Part shown: piece after piece, positions 1-6,107 of the stretch
How the letters are laid out: each line of letters opens with the position of its first letter
How positions within the stretch are numbered: position 1 is the first letter of the stretch
Assembly (NCBI GenBank): GCA_015486895.1
Contig: WFQT01000295.1
Coordinates: forward strand, 1-8,684
From: Anaerolineae bacterium
GTDB lineage: Bacteria; Chloroflexota; Anaerolineae; JAADDB01
DNA: 8,684 nucleotides
Reading direction: 5' to 3'
Position numbers and translations under genes: made by a program
The notes under the pieces: generated by a model
The model's database searches: none
The model's input: the letters and a program-made list of their open reading frames with translations, nothing else
Told to the model about the DNA's origin: nothing

Positions 1-51
1 GTCCTGATTTGTCCCGCGTTAGAACTATCGCAGGTTAATCAGGGCGGCTTT
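1..51. other. Sequence 3' of the transketolase C half
   Basis: Only 51 bases are available. CCTGATT (3-9) and AATCAGG (37-43) form a perfect 7-base inverted repeat with a 27-base loop. This could be part of a terminator or chance. No next gene start is visible, so whether the operon continues is unknown. Confidence 0.25.
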
Positions 52-1017
52 TCAGATCTTTGCTCGCTCTAGCACTTTTTTAGCGCCTTCCACAATGTAT
101 TCTGCAGAAAGCCTGTACTTGTCGAACAGGTAACCTGGCGTTCCTGGCTCTGCAAAACGGTCTCTTAAACCGACTCGATAGAGCGGAGTGGGCTTATATT
201 CAGACAGTACTTCCGCGACGGATGACCCTAACCCTCCTGTAATGAGATGATTTTCCGCCGTGAGCATTGCCCCCGTCTTCTCCGCTTGCTCCAAGACTGC
301 TTCAGTATCAAAAGGCTTAATAGTAGGCATGTGAAGCACTGAGGAACTGATCCCTTGCTCCTCCAGTTCGCGAGCAGCAGCAAGCACCTCTTTAAGTATG
401 AGGCCGGTCGAGATCAGTGTCACATCCCCACCCTCCCGGAGCAACACGGCCTTCCCTATCTTGAACTTATAGGTCTCGGGGTTCAAGATGATTGGCACCT
501 CACGTCTGATCATCCTGCTATAAACCGGCCCTTCGTAATCCGCTATGGCCGGCACTAATTGTCGGATCTCTGTAGCGTCGGCAGGAGCGATAACCGTCAT
601 GTCCGGCAAAGTGCGCATCAGAGAAAGATCATCCACAGCCTGGTGAGTAGGGCCAAGCCTGGAAGTCAGGCCGGGTATGAAACCAAGGAGCTTGACGTTA
701 GCCTGGTGCAAAGCCACCTGCACACAAACTTGCTCGTAGGGGCGGCGAGTGACAAAGACACCAAAGCTGTGCACAAATGGAATTTCTCCCTCGAAAGCCA
801 TCCCCACTGCGGTGCCGATTGTGTTTTGTTCTGCAGTCCCCATGTTAAAGAAGCGCTCAGGAAAGGCCTGTTGAAATAAATCTATCTCTGTGGAATTTCC
901 AAGATCCGCCCCCAAAACGACGACGTTAGGGTTAGATTGCCCTACCTCAACGATTGTCCTGCGGTACGGCCCGAAATCGCTTCCGAATTCTTCCAACAAG
1001 TAATTGTTGTTGCTCAT
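52..1017 (-). CDS. Transketolase, C-terminal subunit (split type)
   Basis: This 321-residue protein matches the pyrimidine-binding and C-terminal domains of transketolase, the half that completes the thiamine diphosphate (ThDP) site at a dimer interface. GTAEQNTIGTAVGMA (about residues 60-74) carries the Glu (E63) that in this family activates the ThDP aminopyrimidine. GPTHQAVDD (122-130) is the usual substrate-side His motif. The C-terminal domain runs from about residue 190 and includes AENHLITGGLGSSVAE. I chose the ATG at 1017 because it overlaps the TGA of the N-terminal half as ATGA. A GTG 12 bases upstream lies inside the neighbour gene and is less likely. No strong Shine-Dalgarno is seen, so translation is probably coupled to the upstream gene. 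The two halves should form one enzyme in the cytoplasm. Classic transketolase, or a specialised one such as the D-apulose-4-phosphate type, are both possible. Confidence 0.93.
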   Translation of the reverse strand: MSNNNYLLEEFGSDFGPYRRTIVEVGQSNPNVVVLGADLGNSTEIDLFQQAFPERFFNMGTAEQNTIGTAVGMAFEGEIPFVHSFGVFVTRRPYEQVCVQVALHQANVKLLGFIPGLTSRLGPTHQAVDDLSLMRTLPDMTVIAPADATEIRQLVPAIADYEGPVYSRMIRREVPIILNPETYKFKIGKAVLLREGGDVTLISTGLILKEVLAAARELEEQGISSSVLHMPTIKPFDTEAVLEQAEKTGAMLTAENHLITGGLGSSVAEVLSEYKPTPLYRVGLRDRFAEPGTPGYLFDKYRLSAEYIVEGAKKVLERAKI

Positions 1018-1850
1018 ACAGCATCCCACGCTGCACTCAGCGCCTCCTCTGCTTTTTCTGCCTGCTTTTTGTCCATTCTTGTGTAATGGAAAGCTTTATT
1101 ACTCTCCATGAAAGGTATTCCTTTCCCTCGCACCGTGCGGCCGATAATCACTGCTGGTTTTTGGTGCGGTTCGGAGAACACTTCCAGGGCATTGAAGATC
1201 TCCAACATATTGTGGCCGTCGATCTCCTTCACTTCCCAGCCAAAGGCTCTAAACTTATCAGGAAGAGGCTCTATGTTCATGACATCCTCCACCGAGCCAT
1301 CCACTTGGAAACCATTAGCATCAACGACAGCCAGGACATTGCCCAACTTGTAATGCCCGGCGGACATGGCAGCTTCCCATATCTGTCCTTCTTCCAGTTC
1401 CCCATCGCTCATCATGATCACAACGCGGTGCTTTTTCCCGCGGAGCTTGGCATGGAGAGCCATTCCCACGCCAAGAGAAAGGCCCTGTCCTAAAGATCCG
1501 CCTGTCACCTCCACGCCAGGAAGCGTTCCTCTGTGCGTTGCTAACTCAGCCGGGGAGCCATTTTGCTTGAATGTGTAAAGGATATTCTTTGGAAAGTACC
1601 CTAAGTCCGCGAGCATTACGTACAGCGACAGGGCGTAGTGCCCTGGCGATAGGAGAAATCGATCCCGATCTGGCCAATCTGGCTCGCTGGGGTGATATCT
1701 CAGGTAGTGATAAAACAATCCCACTAGCAGATCGCTGGCGGAGAGAGCCTGGCCCAGGTAAGACCCCCCTGTCTCATAAGTGATATCTACCAGCGTTTGG
1801 CGGAATTTTATCGCCACTGACTCAAGCTCTTTGGCATCATCAATCCACAT
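1014..1850 (-). CDS. Transketolase, N-terminal subunit (split type)
   Basis: This 278-residue protein is the ThDP-diphosphate-binding half of transketolase. Visible signatures are GGSYLGQALSASDLL (28-42), RDRFLLSPGHYALSLY (62-77), HRGTLPGVEVTGGSLGQGLS (106-125) and MSDGELEEGQIWEAA (147-161). The last is the Mg-ThDP motif, with Ser where classic enzymes have GDG, as many split transketolases do; its Asn is N179 in VVDANG. The usual HPGG motif near the N-terminus is replaced by ETGGSY, a form I associate with specialised sugar-catabolic split transketolases (memory, not a search). The ATG at 1850 has a strong Shine-Dalgarno, AAGGAGGT, four to five bases upstream. The gene starts 92 bases after the RLP stop and overlaps the C-terminal half by 4 bases. 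It likely transfers a two-carbon unit between ketose and aldose phosphates. The donor in this operon is unknown. Confidence 0.93.
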   Translation of the reverse strand: MWIDDAKELESVAIKFRQTLVDITYETGGSYLGQALSASDLLVGLFYHYLRYHPSEPDWPDRDRFLLSPGHYALSLYVMLADLGYFPKNILYTFKQNGSPAELATHRGTLPGVEVTGGSLGQGLSLGVGMALHAKLRGKKHRVVIMMSDGELEEGQIWEAAMSAGHYKLGNVLAVVDANGFQVDGSVEDVMNIEPLPDKFRAFGWEVKEIDGHNMLEIFNALEVFSEPHQKPAVIIGRTVRGKGIPFMESNKAFHYTRMDKKQAEKAEEALSAAWDAV

Positions 1851-1853
1851 GTT

Positions 1854-1861
1854 ACCTCCTT
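1854..1861 (-). promoter_or_regulatory. Strong Shine-Dalgarno of the transketolase N half
   Basis: On the minus strand this reads AAGGAGGT, three bases before the ATG at 1850. It is the strongest ribosome site of the left operon. It suggests the transketolase pair is translated independently of the RLP rather than coupled to it. Confidence 0.75.
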
Positions 1862-1876
1862 ATGTTACAGAGATTG

Positions 1877-1894
1877 GCGTTAATCGAAAAACGC
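1877..1894. repeat. Small hairpin in the RLP-transketolase spacer
   Basis: GCGTT (1877-1881) and AACGC (1890-1894) pair across an 8-base loop in the 92-base spacer between the RLP stop and the transketolase start. The stem is only 5 bp and no T-run follows, so it is not a convincing terminator. It could modestly affect mRNA processing or be chance. Confidence 0.25.
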
Positions 1895-1942
1895 TCAGCA
1901 TCAATTTTATGGGTAATATAATCTCACCGAACGCGTTGTCGT

Positions 1943-3136
1943 TTACATTCCTTGCACTTGTCTGCGGAAACGCCTGGCGCTCTCCGCCAAGCTTGCAGAA
2001 TGTCGGTATAGATCACCGCCTATTAAGAAAACTACATCAGATCCGTAGACCGACGACATATCCTGAAGTTTCTCCATGCTCATTCCTCCACCAGGAGCGG
2101 GGAAAATAGGCTTGATGTGGGCCATTGGCCTGGATGTGAACTGAGCAATTTCCTCGCAATCTTTGCGGCTAAAAGGGAATCTTCCTCCATAATTGGGGAA
2201 TACGGTGACATCTGCCCCGGCTAACCGCATCAGGATTCCAAAAAGGAAGCCGTGGGAAAGCCCGCTCTCCTCGCATGTTACAAACGCGCCCAGGAACGAT
2301 GGGTGGCTAATCACAGGCAACGCAATGGCGTCATCGGCGGCAATAGCTTGCATCGTCCCAAAACCGCTTAAACCTGGCGCTACCATCACTCCACCTGCTC
2401 CAACCTCTTTAGCAAATTTAGCGCGTGCTGTCATCTCATCTGGCAGAGCAGTGATGTTTGGAACGTATATACTTTTGTAGCCTGTCTTCCGGTTGGCACG
2501 GGCGATAGCCTGGGTGCATTTTTCCACCCGCTCTCTAAACGGGGAAAAGGGTTGGTCGGCAAGCCCATGATCATCCTTGATAATGTCGATACCGCCCAAA
2601 GCGAATGCATAAGCCATGTCGGCAAGCTCGTCCGCAGGGAGTCCCATTGGCTTCAACGCCGTGCTTAACACCGGGCGAGAACGAACACCTAAAAGCTTCC
2701 TGAGACCAGGCACGCCGAAGCGAGGGCCTTTGAAAGTCGACAGCAACAAGGGAGGAAGTTTCACATCGATGACGCGTATCCCGCGCTTGATGCTGATATT
2801 TCCGAAAATAATGTTGATAAGCTGCGTTATTTCCCGTCCAACGACCTCAACTGCAAACGAGATATCCGCCTCAAATAGCTCCCCGGAGATGAAGCGAAAA
2901 CGCTCTACTCTGCCGAAAATGTCACTCCGTATTGAGCTATCGCTCGATACTAAATCCGCCGGGAATTCTATCGTTTGTTCAATGCAAATATCCTCTGCTT
3001 TGCGACGAGCCTCCGCTTCACTTCCTGTAAGTCGATATGTGACTCCGAACCTCTTGCCAGAGAAGCTCAGTTCATCCGGCCCCACAATCATATGGCTCAA
3101 GCGCCGCTGACACTCAACAGGGAGATTACCGCTCAT
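1943..3136 (-). CDS. RuBisCO-like protein (form IV RLP)
   Basis: This 397-residue protein has the full RuBisCO large-subunit layout: an N-terminal alpha/beta domain (about 1-140) and a TIM barrel (about 150-390). Anchors are ALKPMGL with K162 (equivalent to spinach K175), GGIDIIKDDHGLADQ with K187 and D189 (K201, D203), VISHPSFLGAF with H278 (H294), APGGGM (347-352) and IGGDL (372-376, phosphate-binding glycines). Several catalytic positions differ: E204 becomes H190, R295 becomes P279, and the loop-6 GKLEGE is replaced by a GGRFPFS stretch with no Lys. It should therefore be an isomerase, enolase or decarboxylase on a sugar phosphate, not a carboxylase. The start overlaps the mtnA stop as ATGA, so coupling is likely. 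Methionine-salvage RLPs act on 5-methylthioribulose 1-phosphate products, which fits the MtnA neighbour. Another option is a 3-oxo-isoapionate-phosphate-type RLP from apiose catabolism. Confidence 0.93.
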   Translation of the reverse strand: MSGNLPVECQRRLSHMIVGPDELSFSGKRFGVTYRLTGSEAEARRKAEDICIEQTIEFPADLVSSDSSIRSDIFGRVERFRFISGELFEADISFAVEVVGREITQLINIIFGNISIKRGIRVIDVKLPPLLLSTFKGPRFGVPGLRKLLGVRSRPVLSTALKPMGLPADELADMAYAFALGGIDIIKDDHGLADQPFSPFRERVEKCTQAIARANRKTGYKSIYVPNITALPDEMTARAKFAKEVGAGGVMVAPGLSGFGTMQAIAADDAIALPVISHPSFLGAFVTCEESGLSHGFLFGILMRLAGADVTVFPNYGGRFPFSRKDCEEIAQFTSRPMAHIKPIFPAPGGGMSMEKLQDMSSVYGSDVVFLIGGDLYRHSASLAESARRFRRQVQGM

Positions 3137-4173
3137 TGGAAAAGCGCGGAAAGGCTCACATGATATGGGGGATACACAATACCTTTCTCGGTAATGATTC
3201 CGGTTACATATCGGTTAGGCGTAACATCAAAGGCAGGGTTATATACCCCCACATCCTCCGGAGCTATAGGCGTGCCGAAGCATTTCCTGACTTCATCCGG
3301 GTCCCGCTCCTCTATAGGTATGTATTCACCTGAAGGTATATTCATATCAATGGAAGAGAGAGGAGACGCTACAAAGAAAGGAATACCGAACTCCTTCGCC
3401 AGTATCGCAACCCCGAGGGTTCCAATTTTATTCGCAAAGTCCCCGTTGGCAGCTACCCTGTCTGTGCCTACAATGACGATGTTAATCTTTCCTTGAGCCA
3501 TTACTGTGGCTGCCATATTGTCAGTAATGGTAATCACTGGTATCTCCGCTTGCATCAGTTCCCACGCTGTTAACCTGGAGCCTTGCAACAATGGCCTGGT
3601 CTCATCGGAATACACCTCTACCCGCTTGCCTTGTTCTGTTGCCATGTAGACAACTCCCAGCGCTGTCCCGTACTGTGATGTAGCCAGGCTACCGGCATTG
3701 CAATGGGTAAGTACGGTGTCACCATCTTCAAGGAGTGCTGCCCCGTACATACCAATAGCACGGCACGTGGCTGTATCTTCTTTTATCATTTCTCGAGCTT
3801 CTTTTAGAAGTAGAAGTTTAATTTGGGCTACGCTTAAGGTACTGCTCTTCTTGACTAGTGCTTCCATGCGCGCCAGTGACTTGAAAAGATTGACTGCTGT
3901 GGGTCTTGAAGTAGCAAGATACTGCGCTACACGCTCAACTTCTGCTAAGAAACCCTCGTAATTGTTACCTGGATAATCCCGGACGCCGAGGTATAGCCCA
4001 AATGCAGCCGCAATCCCGATAGCCGGAGCCCCGCGCACCTGCAACCTCTTGATCGCTTTCCATACTTCCTCTGCCGTCCCAAGAGAAATGTGTTTTAGCT
4101 CCAAAGGCAGGGTTGTTTGGTCAATGATCCTAAATCTGTCATCTACCCATTGGACACTCTGAATTACACTCAT
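3133..4173 (-). CDS. mtnA: S-methyl-5-thioribose-1-phosphate isomerase
   Basis: This 346-residue protein belongs to the eIF2B-like isomerase family and should convert 5-methylthioribose 1-phosphate to 5-methylthioribulose 1-phosphate in the cytoplasm. Signatures are RGAPAIGIAAAFGL (47-60), THCNAGSLATSQYGTA (156-171) with catalytic C158, VGTDRVAANGD (235-245) with catalytic D238, and the MtnA-specific tail EERDPDEV and YNPAFDVTP (288-319). Length is normal for MtnA. Related ribose-1,5-bisphosphate isomerases lack this tail combination, so I favour MtnA; action on 5-deoxyribose 1-phosphate is also plausible, since some MtnA enzymes accept it. The ATG at 4173 is preceded by GAGGTG four bases upstream. 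A TTG 12 bases further up would lie next to that ribosome site and is rejected. It is the first gene of the left operon, and the RLP start overlaps its stop by 4 bases. Confidence 0.93.
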   Translation of the reverse strand: MSVIQSVQWVDDRFRIIDQTTLPLELKHISLGTAEEVWKAIKRLQVRGAPAIGIAAAFGLYLGVRDYPGNNYEGFLAEVERVAQYLATSRPTAVNLFKSLARMEALVKKSSTLSVAQIKLLLLKEAREMIKEDTATCRAIGMYGAALLEDGDTVLTHCNAGSLATSQYGTALGVVYMATEQGKRVEVYSDETRPLLQGSRLTAWELMQAEIPVITITDNMAATVMAQGKINIVIVGTDRVAANGDFANKIGTLGVAILAKEFGIPFFVASPLSSIDMNIPSGEYIPIEERDPDEVRKCFGTPIAPEDVGVYNPAFDVTPNRYVTGIITEKGIVYPPYHVSLSALFQ

Positions 4174-4177
4174 TGAA

Positions 4178-4183
4178 CACCTC
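4178..4183 (-). promoter_or_regulatory. Shine-Dalgarno that sets the mtnA start
   Basis: On the minus strand this is GAGGTG, four bases before the ATG at 4173. It favours that ATG over the in-frame TTG at 4185, which directly abuts the site. Confidence 0.6.
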
Positions 4184-4206
4184 AAGAATATGGAATTTGG
4201 GCATGG

Positions 4207-4235
4207 TTAATTTCGAATTGAAACAATCTTGACAA
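4207..4235 (-). promoter_or_regulatory. Possible promoter of the mtnA-RLP-transketolase operon
   Basis: On the minus strand TTGTCA (5 of 6 matches to TTGACA) is followed 17 bases later by AATTAA, a poor -10. It is the best placed candidate upstream of mtnA. The -35 lies inside one arm of the outer inverted repeat at 4226-4237. The weak -10 keeps confidence low. Confidence 0.2.
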
Positions 4236-4366
4236 ATGGGGCCGGAAAGAAAGCCACAGAGTAACATGGAAAGGCACAGAAAAGGCTAAAGACAAAAGTT
4301 TTCCGTGTAATTCTGTGTCATTCCGTGGCTTAATCAGCCGCGACGTCTCAGTAGATTTGTCAAGAT
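4226..4366. repeat. Nested palindromic element 1
   Basis: The outer arms are a perfect 12-base inverted repeat: ATCTTGACAAAT at 4226-4237 and its complement at 4355-4366. Inside, 33-base arms at 4251-4283 and 4299-4331 form an imperfect palindrome, 24 of 33 by eye, with a 15-base loop. Each inner arm is three units exactly 10 bases apart: CACAGA, CATGGA, CACAGA at 4255, 4265 and 4275, and TCCGTG, TCTGTG, TCCGTG at 4302, 4312 and 4322. Related CACAGA-type palindromes are scattered through many bacterial genomes, often described as REP-like. No transposase is visible here. Its closeness to the mtnA start suggests it could affect expression. Confidence 0.7.
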
Positions 4367-4368
4367 GG

Positions 4369-4382
4369 AAAAGAGCTCTTTT
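4369..4382. repeat. Perfect 14-base palindrome
   Basis: AAAAGAGCTCTTTT is a perfect palindrome lying between the two nested elements. It could be a binding site for a dimeric regulator, or chance. No gene starts immediately beside it. Confidence 0.4.
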
Positions 4383-4413
4383 GAACCATACCGGAATTTG
4401 GTACCTTTGTTCG

Positions 4414-4584
4414 CTAATTGACTGGAGTCTGGCGAAAATGGCGTTTCGGGCTCGATTGGCCTATCTTCACCACAGATTGCACGGATTAAAAACACAAGAA
4501 ATGAAATCCGTGAAAATCAGTGAAATCTGTGAAGCTCGGCGTTTTTCTGTGGCTAAAATAAAAATCACCAGAGTCCAGTAATTG
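4414..4584. repeat. Nested palindromic element 2
   Basis: The outer arms are an imperfect inverted repeat: CTAATTGACTGGAGTCTGG at 4414-4432 and CCAGAGTCCAGTAATTG at 4568-4584, which pair with one mismatch and a one-base gap over the core. Inside, CACAGATT and CACGGATT (4471-4487) face AATCCGTG, AATCAGTG and AATCTGTG (4505, 4515 and 4524), units 9 to 10 bases apart. A further AGCCACAGA motif lies on the minus strand at 4546-4554. The layout matches element 1. It resembles a small non-autonomous element, but I see no target-site duplication. Confidence 0.6.
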
Positions 4585-4691
4585 AATTGCCTGTGAGTTT
4601 CTACTCTGAACGTAGCTCACGTTTGGTATGGGGCCTGCACCCCAACTCTAACCGGGTGATTGCAATTTACAGGGCAGACACTGCGCCGGCA

Positions 4692-5846
4692 TCAGAAGCG
4701 GAGAAAGGCGCCGATCCCTTCTTTAGCTGCTAACTTCTGGGCCGGCGGGCCGGCTATAATTTCTACCTCGCTCCCCATCTCCCGCGCCCGGCGTTCGACT
4801 GCCGTGGCCAGATGCACTTGTCGTGTTCCCGTCTGACAAATGGGACACGGCTGTGCTTCCAGCGTGATCCAACCACATGCAGGACATACCCAGGCATCCC
4901 CATCCAACTCGTGGGTCATGACGACCAAACTAGAGCGCCCCGCTTGAATAGCTCGTAGCGTATCTTCCGCCCCCATGACGACCTGAAAGTCTGTTTCTGC
5001 CTGTTGCAGCAGCTTATCCACCAAAACTGTTTGTTCTTCCTCTTCTGCCTGCTGCCAGAAAGGCAAAATTTTGTCCCTGATTTCACCTTTGCCGGCCCAG
5101 GTCGAAAGAGCAACCTCGCCCAATACTTGATCGCGCAAGCCTAATGGCATTTCATCCCGCAGCGCAGCCCGTACTTCCGTTGGCCCAGTAATTACCCAAC
5201 GCTCAATGTCATAATCCCCTGCCAATTGCGTCATCTGCTGTACCACTTTATCCATGAACCGGTGCAATACTGCCTGTGCGCGCCCTTGCAGGCCATCATC
5301 CCGATCACCGGAAGCGGGAATGCCACTTCCCCCGCGGAAAGAAGGGGTCTCATGTCGTTGTGGTTCCACGGACATCTCGTTAATTAGCTTAGTAGATTCT
5401 ATCTCTTCTACATCATAAGGATCACCAGCCAGGAAACGAGCTTTCTCCTGATCAACGATGACCGATCCAAATCGATGGCGCCGGGCCAGATGGCGGCGTA
5501 ATGGCACTACTAAAGGATATCCCCACCAGATACGGTTCCGGGGCGCTGAGGGCGTCTCCACTATATGCCACAGCGCCGGGCCGGAAAAAATCACGACTCC
5601 CTTGGATCGTGGGCGAAAGCTATCTACAAACTCTTGCACAGCCTCTGTGCTTTTCCGCCATGCTGCTTTTTCCTCGCCACTCTCTATCGAACCCGCTAAT
5701 TTCTTGATCCGATCTGCTAACCATATCTGATAGGCCCGGCGACTGCCCTGATTTTCTTGTTTTGTTGGGTCAACATCCAGGTAGACAGTTAAAACATCGG
5801 AGCCATCATATTTTAACACGGTTTCCAAGACATCCATTGGCATCAT
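4692..5846 (-). CDS. Bacterial eRF1-like protein (baeRF/VLRF1 type) with zinc ribbon
   Basis: The 384-residue protein appears to have the three-part layout of archaeo-eukaryotic release factor 1 relatives found in bacteria. The N-terminal part is marked by YLDVDP (22-27). A middle RNase-H-fold-like domain follows VIVDQEKARFL, with a basic, glycine-rich loop, R171-GGSG, where classic factors have GGQ, then a long helix (about 190-210). The C-terminal domain holds AGRSSLVV (302-309) and a zinc ribbon, CPAC and CPIC (C321, C324, C334, C337). Family members are linked to ribosome rescue or peptidyl-tRNA hydrolysis. With Ser in place of Gln, hydrolysis is uncertain. The ATG at 5846 sits six bases after AAGGAGGT; a GTG at 5864 lies upstream of that site and is rejected. 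It lies 261 bases after the methyltransferase-like gene, so it may have its own promoter. The assignment is by pattern, not by search. Confidence 0.75.
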   Translation of the reverse strand: MMPMDVLETVLKYDGSDVLTVYLDVDPTKQENQGSRRAYQIWLADRIKKLAGSIESGEEKAAWRKSTEAVQEFVDSFRPRSKGVVIFSGPALWHIVETPSAPRNRIWWGYPLVVPLRRHLARRHRFGSVIVDQEKARFLAGDPYDVEEIESTKLINEMSVEPQRHETPSFRGGSGIPASGDRDDGLQGRAQAVLHRFMDKVVQQMTQLAGDYDIERWVITGPTEVRAALRDEMPLGLRDQVLGEVALSTWAGKGEIRDKILPFWQQAEEEEQTVLVDKLLQQAETDFQVVMGAEDTLRAIQAGRSSLVVMTHELDGDAWVCPACGWITLEAQPCPICQTGTRQVHLATAVERRAREMGSEVEIIAGPPAQKLAAKEGIGAFLRF

Positions 5847-6107
5847 GAGTGACCTCCTTGACACAAAGATATCTATCTTAAATTCGTCTTATTAGGGGAA
5901 ACAGACGGTACGAGAAGTGGGGAAGTAGATCACATAATGGAGATACGATACGCCACGCAAGAAAGGAAGAAACCACACGTGAGTAACCCGAAGTAGGAAA
6001 CTGCACCGTTTTACTCTCCATCGGCAGTAGTTACAATGCCCCAATGACCTGTTTTTAAGAAGTATATCAGAAAAACGGAAAGAATGCAATCTCGCCTTAT
6101 CACATAG
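5847..6107. other. Spacer between methyltransferase-like and eRF1-like genes
   Basis: These 261 bases hold no gene I can support. A 65-codon minus-strand frame (5892-6089) has no ribosome site or family signature and is rich in Phe, Arg and Cys, as random frames are. The eRF1-like Shine-Dalgarno is at the left end. TAAGAT on the minus strand near 5880 is a weak -10 without a clear -35. Confidence 0.5.
5852..5859 (-). promoter_or_regulatory. Shine-Dalgarno that sets the eRF1-like start
   Basis: AAGGAGGT on the minus strand lies five to six bases before the ATG at 5846. It rules out the upstream in-frame GTG at 5864 as the main start. Confidence 0.75.

Larger units (their letters stand above)
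4174..4691. other. Gene-free spacer dominated by palindromic repeats
   Basis: No credible protein or RNA gene is seen in these 518 bases. An 88-codon plus-strand reading frame (4315-4581) runs through the repeat elements and has no family signature, so I do not call it. Contents are the mtnA ribosome site and possible promoter, two nested palindromic elements, a 14-base palindrome, and a TGGGG/CCCCA stem at 4629-4644. That stem lies 3' of the eRF1-like gene but lacks a T-run. Confidence 0.7.

Noticed and set aside
954..1493. Long plus-strand reading frame of 179 codons
   Set aside because: It lies wholly opposite the two transketolase halves, which have clear family motifs, and has no motif of its own.
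2616..3110. Plus-strand frame of 164 codons
   Set aside because: It is antisense to the RLP gene, rich in Ser, Arg and Pro as shadow frames are, with no recognisable domain.
1943..3136. True CO2-fixing RuBisCO
   Set aside because: It lacks the Glu metal ligand, the loop-6 Lys and the Arg after the catalytic His, and is shorter than form I to III large subunits.
4174..4185. TTG start for mtnA adding four residues
   Set aside because: The codon abuts the Shine-Dalgarno that serves the ATG at 4173.
4251..4531. CRISPR array, suggested by regularly spaced repeats
   Set aside because: The units are only 6 to 8 bases at 9 to 10 base spacing, face each other as palindromes, and leave no room for spacers.
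4315..4581. 88-codon frame across the repeat region
   Set aside because: It runs through two palindromic elements and has no ribosome site or domain.
4629..4644. Terminator of the eRF1-like gene (TGGGG/CCCCA stem)
   Set aside because: The stem is 5 bp with no T-run on the minus strand.
5892..6089. Possible small gene in the spacer upstream of the eRF1-like gene
   Set aside because: No ribosome site, no family signature, and composition like a random frame.
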